A stretch of DNA of 64,000 bases from an uncultured Ezakiella sp. Lineage in GTDB: Bacteria > Bacillota > Clostridia > Tissierellales > Peptoniphilaceae. This document shows, piece after piece, positions 51,234 through 58,761 of this stretch. Position 1 is the stretch's first letter. Every line of letters starts with the position of its first letter. The DNA lies in assembly GCF_943913045.1 (NCBI RefSeq), contig NZ_CALTVH010000006.1:28715-92714 (forward strand), read 5' to 3'. Both the position numbers and the translations under genes were made by a program. A model generated the notes under the pieces. It had not been told where the DNA came from, did not search any database, and worked only from the letters and a program-made list of their open reading frames with translations.

Positions 51234-51953
51234 ATGAAAAAACAAAATATTTTTTTACTTTGCATCCTTGCTTTATTACTAGCTTTTGCTGGATGTAAAT
51301 CAAATGATGCACCAGCAGCAAAGACTGACTCAACAGCAAGTGCTGATGGAACAATGTCAGGTGCAGACCTAGACAAAATTCAAGAAGACAACAAGGCTAA
51401 GGAAAACTACCTTGTAATCGATGTTAGAGGTCCTGAACAATATAACGAAGGACACGTAAAACACGCTATCAATATTCCACTTGATACACTTGAAAGCAGA
51501 CTTTCAGAAATCGAATCTTTCAAAGACAAAGATGTTATCACAGTTTGCAACACAGGCAAAAAGAGTGGAGAAGCTCAAAAAATTCTTCAAGATAATGGCT
51601 TTACAAAAGTTTTAAATGCTGAAGGTGTAAAAGACTTCGCATACACAACTATGACTAAGGCTAAATCAGTTCTTGGACCAGAATTTGCTGAACTAATCAA
51701 AGGTGACGTTACAATTCTTGACTTCAGAGAAGAAAAAGACTTCAACGAAGGTCACATTGCAGGCGCTATCAACACAACAGCTGATGATGTTTTAAATATC
51801 CTAGATCAAATTCCAAAGGATAAGCCAGTTCTAACTTACTGCTACTCAGGAAACAGATCATTTGGCGGAGCTCACAAGCTTGCTGAAGAAGGATACGACG
51901 TTACAAACGCTATCGACGGAACAAAAGAATACGAATACGAACTAGTAAAATAA
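51234..51953 (+). CDS. lipoprotein with two rhodanese domains
   Basis: 239 residues. Signal peptide and lipobox AFAGC (Cys21) place it on the outer face of the membrane. Two rhodanese modules: the first with active loop VCNTGKKSG and VIDVRGPEQYNEGH, the second with TYCYSGNRS and DFREEKDFNEGH; both keep the catalytic cysteine. Rhodaneses carry sulfur (or selenium) as persulfide. AGGAGG precedes the ATG. Codon use is uniform and suggests high expression. It precedes the radical SAM cluster but a terminator lies between, so linkage is by neighbourhood. Confidence 0.88.
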   Translation: MKKQNIFLLCILALLLAFAGCKSNDAPAAKTDSTASADGTMSGADLDKIQEDNKAKENYLVIDVRGPEQYNEGHVKHAINIPLDTLESRLSEIESFKDKDVITVCNTGKKSGEAQKILQDNGFTKVLNAEGVKDFAYTTMTKAKSVLGPEFAELIKGDVTILDFREEKDFNEGHIAGAINTTADDVLNILDQIPKDKPVLTYCYSGNRSFGGAHKLAEEGYDVTNAIDGTKEYEYELVK

Positions 51954-51970
51954 TTTAAATAAAAAAATGA

Positions 51971-52025
51971 AAGGGAGATTTTCTACAATTTAAAAACAAG
52001 TGTAGGCGAATCTCCCTTATTTTTT
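51971..52025 (+). terminator. terminator between rhodanese gene and cluster
   Basis: AAGGGAGATT/AATCTCCCTT with inner CTACA/TGTAG pairing, then ATTTTTTAAG. The next start codon is 12 bases beyond, so read-through may feed the cluster; I see no separate promoter for it. Confidence 0.82.
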
Positions 52026-52037
52026 AAGGAAGAGCAT

Positions 52038-53486
52038 ATGATTATATTTTTCACAAAAGCACCTGAGCCTGGATTTTGCAAATCGCGTTTAAGGGAATTT
52101 ATAGATGACGAAAAAGTTTTGGCAATTTGCCGGAAGCTAATAAAAGATACTTTTGTATCCATAAACCATTTTCCCTGTACGATTTATTATGCCGGAGTTT
52201 ATGAAAAATTGGATTTTTTGGGAGCTGATTTGACGCAGATCCCCCATCATCCCCAGGTCAAAGGCAGCTTGGGTAGGCGGATGAAGGAGGCCATTTACAA
52301 TGAGCTCAAGTCCAACGACAAGGTGATTTTAATTGGCTCGGACCTGGTAGGTATCGACGATAAATTGATACAGTCTGCCTATGAGGCTCTTGATGATTAT
52401 GATATAGTCATCGCTCCTGTAGCTGACGGCGGCTATGGACTGGTAGGTATGAACAAGCCCTGTGATGTTTTTACTGGTATTGAATATTCGACGCCCCACG
52501 TACTAGAAGATACCATTGACCTGGCAGAAGAAAAAGGCTACCGGGTCAAGCTTTTAAAAGAAATCTTGGACATAGACGAATTTGACGACCTGGTCAGGGC
52601 AGAGACGGGAATTTTTGATATCGACCTAATTGGTCGGGGCGAGTACAATGTCAACTACAAGGTTGGCGATTATATTTTTCGCATTAATTTTGCCAGCCAA
52701 ATGGGGTTAGGCGAAGACCAAATCGCCTATGAGTACGGCGCTTTAAAAGAGCTTGAGCCCTCGGGAGTAACGCCTAAGGCCTACGAGTGCAAAAAATCTG
52801 GCGACTATATTCCCTACGGTTTTTTGACCATGGAGTATTTAAAAGGTCGGCCACTGGATTATGACAAGGACATGGCGACAGCCGCCAGACTTTTATCAAC
52901 TGTTCACAATATGGACACCAGCAAATCAAAACTCATTAGGGCAGATAAGCCTTTTAAGATGATGTACGAGGAATGCTTGTCCATGTACTCCCATTATAAA
53001 TCTTGGGAGGGCCGGGACAGGGAGTCTGAGAAAATTATCGATGAACTTATGGAAATCGCAGGATCTTATGACCTGGACGCTCAAATGGACCGCCCATCTA
53101 TAATAAATACAGAACTCAACAATCGCAATTTTATTATTAATAATAATTCTTACATTATAGATTGGGAGAAGCCCATTATTGGCGACTGCGAGCAAGACTT
53201 GGCACATTTTTTGGTGCCGACTACGACCAATTGGAAGACCGATAAAATTTTGTCGGACGCAGAAATCGAGAATTTTTTACTTGAATACGAAAAATATAGA
53301 CCAGTAAATCGAAAATTATTAAAACAATTTATGACCTTCAACACCCTAAGGGGTGTCACCTGGTGCTCCATGGCTAAGCGGGAGTACTCCAGTGACCGGG
53401 CCATAAAAAATGAAGATACAGAGAAGAAGATAAATAAATTTTTAAGCTTAGATTTCTTAAAAATGTTAAGAGAAAGATTTTATTAG
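52038..53486 (+). CDS. DUF2064 glycosyltransferase fused to aminoglycoside phosphotransferase-like domain
   Basis: 482 residues. Residues 1-190 match the TIGR04282/DUF2064 glycosyltransferase family: FFTKAPEPGFCKSRL at the start, IGSDLVGID and APVADGGYGLVGM. Residues about 195-482 form a kinase-like domain of the APH/choline kinase group with a nucleotide loop (IGRGEYNVNYKV), TMEYLKG and YIIDWEKP as the DFG-like Asp. The catalytic loop, normally HxDxxxxN, reads NTELNNRN, so the catalytic Asp is replaced by Glu and the His by Asn. The fusion implies that one sugar or nucleotide product is handled by both domains. First gene of the overlapping cluster. Confidence 0.83.
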   Translation: MIIFFTKAPEPGFCKSRLREFIDDEKVLAICRKLIKDTFVSINHFPCTIYYAGVYEKLDFLGADLTQIPHHPQVKGSLGRRMKEAIYNELKSNDKVILIGSDLVGIDDKLIQSAYEALDDYDIVIAPVADGGYGLVGMNKPCDVFTGIEYSTPHVLEDTIDLAEEKGYRVKLLKEILDIDEFDDLVRAETGIFDIDLIGRGEYNVNYKVGDYIFRINFASQMGLGEDQIAYEYGALKELEPSGVTPKAYECKKSGDYIPYGFLTMEYLKGRPLDYDKDMATAARLLSTVHNMDTSKSKLIRADKPFKMMYEECLSMYSHYKSWEGRDRESEKIIDELMEIAGSYDLDAQMDRPSIINTELNNRNFIINNNSYIIDWEKPIIGDCEQDLAHFLVPTTTNWKTDKILSDAEIENFLLEYEKYRPVNRKLLKQFMTFNTLRGVTWCSMAKREYSSDRAIKNEDTEKKINKFLSLDFLKMLRERFY

Positions 53487-53495
53487 AGGTGAATT

Positions 53496-54239
53496 ATGAC
53501 AAAACACGAATTAACTCCACAAGAACAAAAAAAGGCCAACACCAAGCGGATAATTCTTTTAGCCGTTATTGGTATTTGCCTCTTGGTTTATTTCTTTGTA
53601 CCATCTGTAAACACAAAGATTAACACAGCAGTTTCAACAATATTTACAACTGACATTAATAAAGTGGTTGAATACATCAGAGGCTTCGGCGGATATGCAG
53701 TTGCAGTTTCATTTTTATTGATGATCCTACAAGCAATTATCGCACCTGTCCCAGCCTTTGTTATAACCCTATCAAACGCAGTTATCTGGGGCTGGTGGAG
53801 AGGCGCCATACTTTCATGGACCTCATCCATGGTTGCAGCAGGTATTTGCTTCTGGATCGCCCGCGTTTTAGGTCGTGACGTTGTTGAAAAGCTAAATGCA
53901 AAATCAGGAATCGCAAAGATTGAACAATTTTTTGAAAGATATGGGACTAACACCATTATAATTGCTAGACTTTTACCATTTGTTCCTTTTGATCCAGTTT
54001 CATATGTTGCAGGACTTACATCTATGAGTTTCTGGAGCTTTTTCTGGGCAACAGGTATTGGCCAATTACCAGCTACAGTTATCTATTCATACGGAGGTGC
54101 TCAACTAACAGGCGGCGCACAAAAGATGTTTATCGGCCTACTAATCTTATTTGGCGGTTCAGCTATTGTAACAATGGCTAAGAAGATGTACGATGAAAAA
54201 TACAAAGACGAAGAAACCGAAAATCCAGGAAATAATTAA
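53496..54239 (+). CDS. TVP38/TMEM64-family membrane protein
   Basis: 247 residues, about six membrane helices, SNARE-associated/DedA-like fold. Conserved region GWWRGAILSWTSSMVAAGICFWIARVLGR and LLPFVPFDPVSYVAGLT are typical of the family, which includes lipid scramblases and transporters of undecaprenyl phosphate. N-terminus has a charged helix. It follows the fusion gene by nine bases and overlaps the next TVP38 gene by 47 bases. Cargo unknown; in this cluster a lipid-linked intermediate is plausible but not shown. Confidence 0.85.
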   Translation: MTKHELTPQEQKKANTKRIILLAVIGICLLVYFFVPSVNTKINTAVSTIFTTDINKVVEYIRGFGGYAVAVSFLLMILQAIIAPVPAFVITLSNAVIWGWWRGAILSWTSSMVAAGICFWIARVLGRDVVEKLNAKSGIAKIEQFFERYGTNTIIIARLLPFVPFDPVSYVAGLTSMSFWSFFWATGIGQLPATVIYSYGGAQLTGGAQKMFIGLLILFGGSAIVTMAKKMYDEKYKDEETENPGNN

Positions 54240-54900
54240 AATATTAATCGCCCTAATCATCGTGGCTGGGTCAATTTATTTGGCCAGGTATGCAAAGTTC
54301 GAGCACATCCGCGACTTTGTTCAAAGCTACGGGGTTTGGGGCGAGGTAATTTACGTGCTTTGCTGGGTGGTCCTGCCCATATTTATGTTTCCGGTTCCTG
54401 TCATCGCCTTTGCAGGCGGAGTAATGTACGGGATTGGCAAGGGCAGCCTCCTCACAATGCTTGGAGCCATGCTAAATGTAATTGTAGTTTATTTTTTATC
54501 CAGGTATGTGGCCAAGGACTTTGTAGAAAAAATTATTTTAAACAGAGTCAGTGGCAAGCTCAGGGAAAAACTTTTAACCGAGGACCAAAAATCTCTCTTT
54601 GTAGTTTTAACTGTAATGAGGATTATGCCCATTGTATCCTTTAGCCTTTCAAATTATCTGGCGGGGATTACAAATGTCAAGTTCTGGGTCCATATGCTCT
54701 CATCGCTTATAGGCATTATTCCAGGCACGTTAATATTTTTAAACTTTGGTGACAAGATGCTAGAGCCGGGCTCAGCTTCATTTATAATTGCTGCAGTCCT
54801 TTTGGCTCTGATAGTAATTGTGCCAATATTTTTTACAAGAAAGTATTTTGGTGATTTAGTTGTCAAAAAAAGTGACGATAATTCTTCCGACCTACAATGA
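54193..54900 (+). CDS. second TVP38/TMEM64-family membrane protein
   Basis: 235 residues, about six helices. FPVPVIAFAGGVMYG and RIMPIVSFSLSNYLAGIT match the same family as the preceding protein, but the pair is diverged. The start lies inside the first gene (47-base overlap) and its end overlaps the glycosyltransferase gene by 41 bases, so expression is tightly linked. No strong ribosome site is seen, which fits translational coupling. The two may form a complex. Confidence 0.83.
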   Translation: MKNTKTKKPKIQEIIKILIALIIVAGSIYLARYAKFEHIRDFVQSYGVWGEVIYVLCWVVLPIFMFPVPVIAFAGGVMYGIGKGSLLTMLGAMLNVIVVYFLSRYVAKDFVEKIILNRVSGKLREKLLTEDQKSLFVVLTVMRIMPIVSFSLSNYLAGITNVKFWVHMLSSLIGIIPGTLIFLNFGDKMLEPGSASFIIAAVLLALIVIVPIFFTRKYFGDLVVKKSDDNSSDLQ

Positions 54901-55534
54901 GGAAGAAAATATTTCTAAAATTGAAAATCAGCTAAGGAAATTGGAGGGTGACTTTGATGTCATCTTCTCCGATGGCTTTAGCACGGATAAAACCTATGAG
55001 CTCATTACTTATCCAAAAATTCAAGAGGCCAAGTACCGGGCCTTCCAGATGAATGCTGCGGCCAAGTATGCTAAGACCGAATACCTGTGGTTTGTCCACG
55101 TGGATTCGATTTTGCATCCCAAGTCAGTTCTCGCCATCGAGGAATCGGGCTACGAGATTGGGTGCTTTAGGCTGAAATTTGACAAGGATACCTTTGCCTT
55201 GAGATTAAATTCATATTTTACAACGGCCTTTAGGCTTAGGCTACAAAAGCTTGCCTTTGGCGACCAGGGAATTTTTATAAGGAGGGACCTCTTTGAATCC
55301 ATGGGTGGCTACAAGGAAATTCCGCTTATGGAGGACTATCAATTGTCTGTGGATATAAATAAAATGGGAAAGAAGATTGAACTCATTGACCTGCCTATAA
55401 TTACATCGGCCAGACGCTTTGAAAGGGGTGCCTTTAGGACCTATTTTAAAATGCAAAAACTCCAATGGAAGTACAGGCATGGTCGGGATATATTTGTTAT
55501 ACATAAGGAGTACGAAAGCTATGACGGTAAGTGA
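54860..55534 (+). CDS. GT2-family glycosyltransferase (TIGR04283-like)
   Basis: 224 residues from a TTG at 54860 with GGTGA ahead; GTG at 54872 is an alternative. N-terminal IILPTYNEEENI is the GT2 nucleotide-sugar motif, VIFSDGFSTDKT replaces the usual DGGSTD, and FVHVDSI is the DxD-like metal motif. GDQGIFIRRDLFESMGGYKEIPLMEDYQLS is the acceptor region (residues about 134-163). Short GT2 enzymes of this kind occur beside the DUF2064 type in rSAM/selenodomain clusters. No membrane helix at the C-terminus. Sugar and acceptor unknown. Confidence 0.83.
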   Translation: MSKKVTIILPTYNEEENISKIENQLRKLEGDFDVIFSDGFSTDKTYELITYPKIQEAKYRAFQMNAAAKYAKTEYLWFVHVDSILHPKSVLAIEESGYEIGCFRLKFDKDTFALRLNSYFTTAFRLRLQKLAFGDQGIFIRRDLFESMGGYKEIPLMEDYQLSVDINKMGKKIELIDLPIITSARRFERGAFRTYFKMQKLQWKYRHGRDIFVIHKEYESYDGK

Positions 55535-56477
55535 AATCGAAAGAACTAGACAAGACTGTATCAAGTGTGGGGCTTGCACAAAAAACTGTAAATTTTTGGA
55601 AAAATATTCTATGAATCTGCTGGATTTTTGCGACCGCGAAGACCTCCGCTATTCATGTTTTATGTGTGACAGGTGCAAGGAAGTTTGCCCCAAAGATTTA
55701 TCGGGCAGGCAAATCGCACTCGAACACAGGCAAAATAATCCAAAGGGCCTGGGCTCTGTGGAATTTATGAAAAATAATTACAAGCTGAGAAATAATAGCA
55801 AAAAGCCATCTGAGACACTTTTATTTTTGGGCTGCAACTATCCAGGATTTTTGCCCAAGACTTCTGAACGCATGATCGAAATCTGCGCTGAGCACGGAGT
55901 GGATTTCTCTGTGGACTGCTGCAAGAAGCCAGTCGCAGAAATGGGCGGCGATCCAAAGATGAAATATATAGACAAGGTCTTTAGGGACAAGGGCGTCAAG
56001 CGGCTCATCTGCTGCTGCCCCAACTGCTACCATTTCTTGAAAGACCGCTACGACGATATAGAAATCATCGACCCATACGAATATTTAATGGAAATCGGAG
56101 AGGGCAGGACTATAGAGGAAGAGGCTCATGTATTTTTCCCATGCTCTGAGCGTTTTGATTCGCCTATGTTTGAACACATTAAAAAATTCGCCCCAAATGT
56201 TAAGCCAAGGACTTACAAAAAAATAAATTGCTGCGGCATGGGCGGCGGCGCATCCAAGACTGAAGGTCAAATCAAGACCGACTGGCACCAAGCCATCAAG
56301 GACATCGACGCGGACAATATTTACACTTACTGCTCAACTTGCGCCGGAGTTTTCGAAGCCAGCGGCATTAAAAATGTAAGGAACTTTTTGACACAAGTCT
56401 TGGGAGTGGACGAAAGGCCCAGCCAATCTTACGGGAAAAATGTTTTGAAAATAAAATTTAGAAACCACAAGATGTAA
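55521..56477 (+). CDS. Fe-S protein with CCG domains (HdrD/GlpC-like)
   Basis: 318 residues from the ATG at 55521, preceded by AAGGAG and overlapping the glycosyltransferase end by 14 bases; the longer upstream frame is not used. Two ferredoxin clusters lie at the N-terminus (CIKCGACTKNC and CFMCDRCKEVCP). The C-terminal half has cysteine-rich CCG motifs: DCCKKP, CCCPNC, NCCGMGGG and CSTC, like the disulfide-reducing subunit of heterodisulfide reductase or LutA. An electron-transfer or thiol-redox role is expected. In this cluster it may reduce a disulfide or persulfide intermediate, which is inference. Confidence 0.85.
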   Translation: MTVSEIERTRQDCIKCGACTKNCKFLEKYSMNLLDFCDREDLRYSCFMCDRCKEVCPKDLSGRQIALEHRQNNPKGLGSVEFMKNNYKLRNNSKKPSETLLFLGCNYPGFLPKTSERMIEICAEHGVDFSVDCCKKPVAEMGGDPKMKYIDKVFRDKGVKRLICCCPNCYHFLKDRYDDIEIIDPYEYLMEIGEGRTIEEEAHVFFPCSERFDSPMFEHIKKFAPNVKPRTYKKINCCGMGGGASKTEGQIKTDWHQAIKDIDADNIYTYCSTCAGVFEASGIKNVRNFLTQVLGVDERPSQSYGKNVLKIKFRNHKM

Positions 56478-56502
56478 ATTATAAATTGATAAGGAGAAAC
56501 AT

Positions 56503-56940
56503 ATGAAAGACAATGAAAGAGAGCAAATCCTAGCCTGGATGGGCGAGGGATACAACTGCTCGCAAGTAGTACTTATGCATTTTGCAAATAAAAAAGCCAT
56601 TGATTTAGGTTTAGAGACAGCCAAAAAAATCGCCCAGCCCTTTGAGCTTGGCCACTACACAGGGGAAACCTGCGGGGGCTTAAGCGGAGGACTCATGGTG
56701 ATCGGCCTTATGAAAGGAGCCATGGATGACGAGGGCAAGGTTGAACTAATCAAGGCTGCCCACAAATTTGTGACAGCCTTTAAAGAGAAAATGGGTTCAA
56801 ATATGTGCAAGGATTTACTGGCTACAAATGTAAACGAAGGCGACAATTTATCCAAGGCCTTTGAAGATGGGACAATCGAAAGAGTTTGCCCTCAAGCAAT
56901 TTTTACAAGCATTGAATTAGTAGAAGAAATTTGCGGATAA
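56503..56940 (+). CDS. C_GCAxxG_C_C family protein
   Basis: 145 residues with the four spaced cysteines of the family: Cys19 (YNCSQ), Cys57 (TCGGLSGG), Cys102 (MCKDL) and Cys129 (RVCPQ). Helical, no signal. The family is defined by this cysteine pattern and is common next to redox and selenium-related genes in anaerobes; a metal or cluster site is likely. Its role is not known. AAGGAG precedes the ATG. Confidence 0.85.
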   Translation: MKDNEREQILAWMGEGYNCSQVVLMHFANKKAIDLGLETAKKIAQPFELGHYTGETCGGLSGGLMVIGLMKGAMDDEGKVELIKAAHKFVTAFKEKMGSNMCKDLLATNVNEGDNLSKAFEDGTIERVCPQAIFTSIELVEEICG

Positions 56941-56987
56941 AATTCGCAAGGGATTAAAAATAAAAACAAAAATCAGGGAGGTATATT

Positions 56988-57326
56988 ATGAGTGAATACT
57001 ATGAAAGAAAAGACCTACAGGCTTTTGGCAAGGGAGAACTAGGAGAACTCGACAAAGAACTTTGGAATAAATTTATGGCCTACTATGGGGATGTTTTTGC
57101 AGAAGGTGCTCTTACAACAAGAGAAAAAAATCTGATTGCCCTTGCTGTGGCCCACGCTGTTCACTGCCCATACTGCATTGAAGCTTACACAGAAGCCAGC
57201 CTCCAATCAGGCTGCGACAACAAGGAACTCATGGAAGCTGTCCACGTGGCAACTGCAATTACAGGCGGTGCAGTCCTAGCCCATGGCACACAAATGAAAA
57301 AATTAATTGACGAGTTGGAATTCTAA
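56988..57326 (+). CDS. carboxymuconolactone decarboxylase/AhpD-type protein (selenodomain-associated type)
   Basis: 112 residues, all-helical AhpD-like fold with active CxxC Cys60-Cys63 in VHCPYCIEAY. Relatives in rSAM/selenodomain and arsenosugar clusters are called peroxidase-like and often carry selenocysteine at the first cysteine; both codons here are TGC. GGGAGG precedes the ATG. Its stop overlaps the next start (TAATG), so it is directly coupled to the radical SAM gene. A thiol peroxidase or redox-shuttle role is inferred. Confidence 0.86.
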   Translation: MSEYYERKDLQAFGKGELGELDKELWNKFMAYYGDVFAEGALTTREKNLIALAVAHAVHCPYCIEAYTEASLQSGCDNKELMEAVHVATAITGGAVLAHGTQMKKLIDELEF

Positions 57327-58285
57327 TGGAAAAGAAATTAAACATCCCAGATTTTGAAAGCCATTTAGAAGACGGCATCCTTTGGTCAAAGGACAATTTG
57401 GCAACCATGCAAGTAAACATTACCAAGACTTGCAACCTAGCCTGCAAGCACTGCCATGTTGAGTCAAGTCCTTCACGGACAGAGGACATTACCAGGGAAA
57501 CTGCGGACAAGGTAATTGAATTATTTAAAAAAGAAGGATTTCAAATCCTAGACATCACTGGCGGGGCTCCAGAAATGTCCAAGCAATATAAATATTTAAT
57601 TGAAAGCCTGGCTCCCTACGCCAAAAAAATTATGACCAGGACCAATTTGACCATTCATCTTGAGCCAGAATACGAGGGCTACTTGGAATTTATGAAAGAC
57701 CACAAGGTTGAAATCGTCGCCTCACTTCCTTTCTATGAAAAGGACAAGACCGACCGCCAACGCGGCATGGGCGTTTACGATGAATCAATCGAAGTCCTAC
57801 AAAAATTAACCAAGATGGGCTACGGGGTTGAAGACGATTTGATTTTGGACTTGGTCTACAATCCAAACGGGGCAATTTTGCCTGGAGACCAAGTGGAACT
57901 GGAAAATATTTACAGGGCCAAGCTCGACGAATATGGAATTAAATTCAACCAACTCTTTACCATCACCAACAACCCATCCGGCAGATTTTACAATTGGCTA
58001 GAACGCTCGGGCAATCTTGACCGCTACATGGACAAACTCTTGGCAGCCTTTAACCCGGCAACCATCGACGACGTCATGTGCAGGGATATGATAAGTGTAA
58101 ACGACGACGGGACTATTTACGATTGCGACTTCAACCTGGCCATTAAACTCGGCATGGTTGATGAGCCAAAGACCCTTGACCAAGCACTGGAAATGGGCTT
58201 AGGCAAGAGAAAAATTGCCACAGCCAACCACTGCTATGGATGTACAGCCGGAAGCGGAAGTTCTTGCGGCGGCGCCTTAGAATAA
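57326..58285 (+). CDS. ArsS-like radical SAM protein with Cys-rich C-terminus
   Basis: 319 residues. Radical SAM cluster ligands are Cys36, Cys40 and Cys43 in CNLACKHC. DITGGAPEM is the glycine-rich SAM site. The C-terminal third carries the DUF3641 pattern: NNPSGRF, FNPATIDDVMCRD, YDCDFN and the final CYGCTAGSGSSCGG. This is the family of the arsenosugar enzyme ArsS and of the wider rSAM/selenodomain proteins. No arsM is present, so the substrate may not be arsenical. It is the last gene of the cluster before a clear terminator. Confidence 0.88.
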   Translation: MEKKLNIPDFESHLEDGILWSKDNLATMQVNITKTCNLACKHCHVESSPSRTEDITRETADKVIELFKKEGFQILDITGGAPEMSKQYKYLIESLAPYAKKIMTRTNLTIHLEPEYEGYLEFMKDHKVEIVASLPFYEKDKTDRQRGMGVYDESIEVLQKLTKMGYGVEDDLILDLVYNPNGAILPGDQVELENIYRAKLDEYGIKFNQLFTITNNPSGRFYNWLERSGNLDRYMDKLLAAFNPATIDDVMCRDMISVNDDGTIYDCDFNLAIKLGMVDEPKTLDQALEMGLGKRKIATANHCYGCTAGSGSSCGGALE

Positions 58286-58298
58286 ATATGTAAACACA

Positions 58299-58328
58299 AG
58301 CACCTGGAGAAAATCAGGTGCTTTTTGC
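58299..58328 (+). terminator. terminator of radical SAM cluster
   Basis: Perfect eight-base stem AGCACCTG/CAGGTGCT then TTTTTG. Confidence 0.9.
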
Positions 58329-58384
58329 TTGCTCTAAAATCTTTTCAGCAAAATTTTTTGTCCGAAATTCTCCTTGAGCCTATT

Positions 58385-58586
58385 GACAATCGGTGGCTTG
58401 AATTCTCCTCTGACTCTTGTCCTCAATCAAACAAAATTTTATGGCCGAAATAAATCGGCCGCTACATGAAAATTTTGTTTTATTGGATAAGAGGTTGCGT
58501 GAGGGAGCGTATGCCAATCGGTTAATTTTTACACGAGGCGGTGGTTACCATAAAGGTAACCTCTACAATTTCCGCCTCGTTTTTTA
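58385..58586 (+). ncRNA. candidate structured RNA of unknown type
   Basis: No gene fits here, but the strand is full of nested complementarity. AAACAAAATTTT (58429-58440) pairs with AAAATTTTGTTT (58469-58480), enclosing GGCCGA/TCGGCC; outside it CTCTTGTCC and GGATAAGAG add more pairing. A terminator follows: ACGAGGCGG (58533-58541) with CCGCCTCGT (58572-58580), inner GGTTACC/GGTAACC, then TTTTTT. It could be a 6S-like or other small RNA. I see no riboswitch class I can name and no clear promoter. Confidence 0.55.
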
Positions 58587-58678
58587 TTGACCTCTTGGGC
58601 GTGGCTGCAATCGGACACTACAGAAATTTTGCAAGAAAAAATTTGTAAATAAAAATTCATCACAAAAACCCCAACAAA

Positions 58679-58758
58679 AAATCGCCGAATAAAATCAGCG
58701 ATTAAAAACACAAATTAATTCCAATAAAAAACTTGCACCAGCGTGCAAGTTAATTTTT
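58679..58758 (-). terminator. terminator of ung-hydrolase-yitT operon
   Basis: Perfect nine-base stem AACTTGCAC/GTGCAAGTT (58730-58738, 58743-58751); on the minus strand followed by TTTTTTATT. A second small hairpin AATCGC/GCGATT lies further on. Confidence 0.85.
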
Positions 58759-58761
58759 TAT

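Noticed and set aside
51234..58285. Selenocysteine (in-frame TGA) in the CMD or radical SAM genes
   Set aside because: All relevant cysteine codons are TGC or TGT and no internal TGA interrupts these frames.
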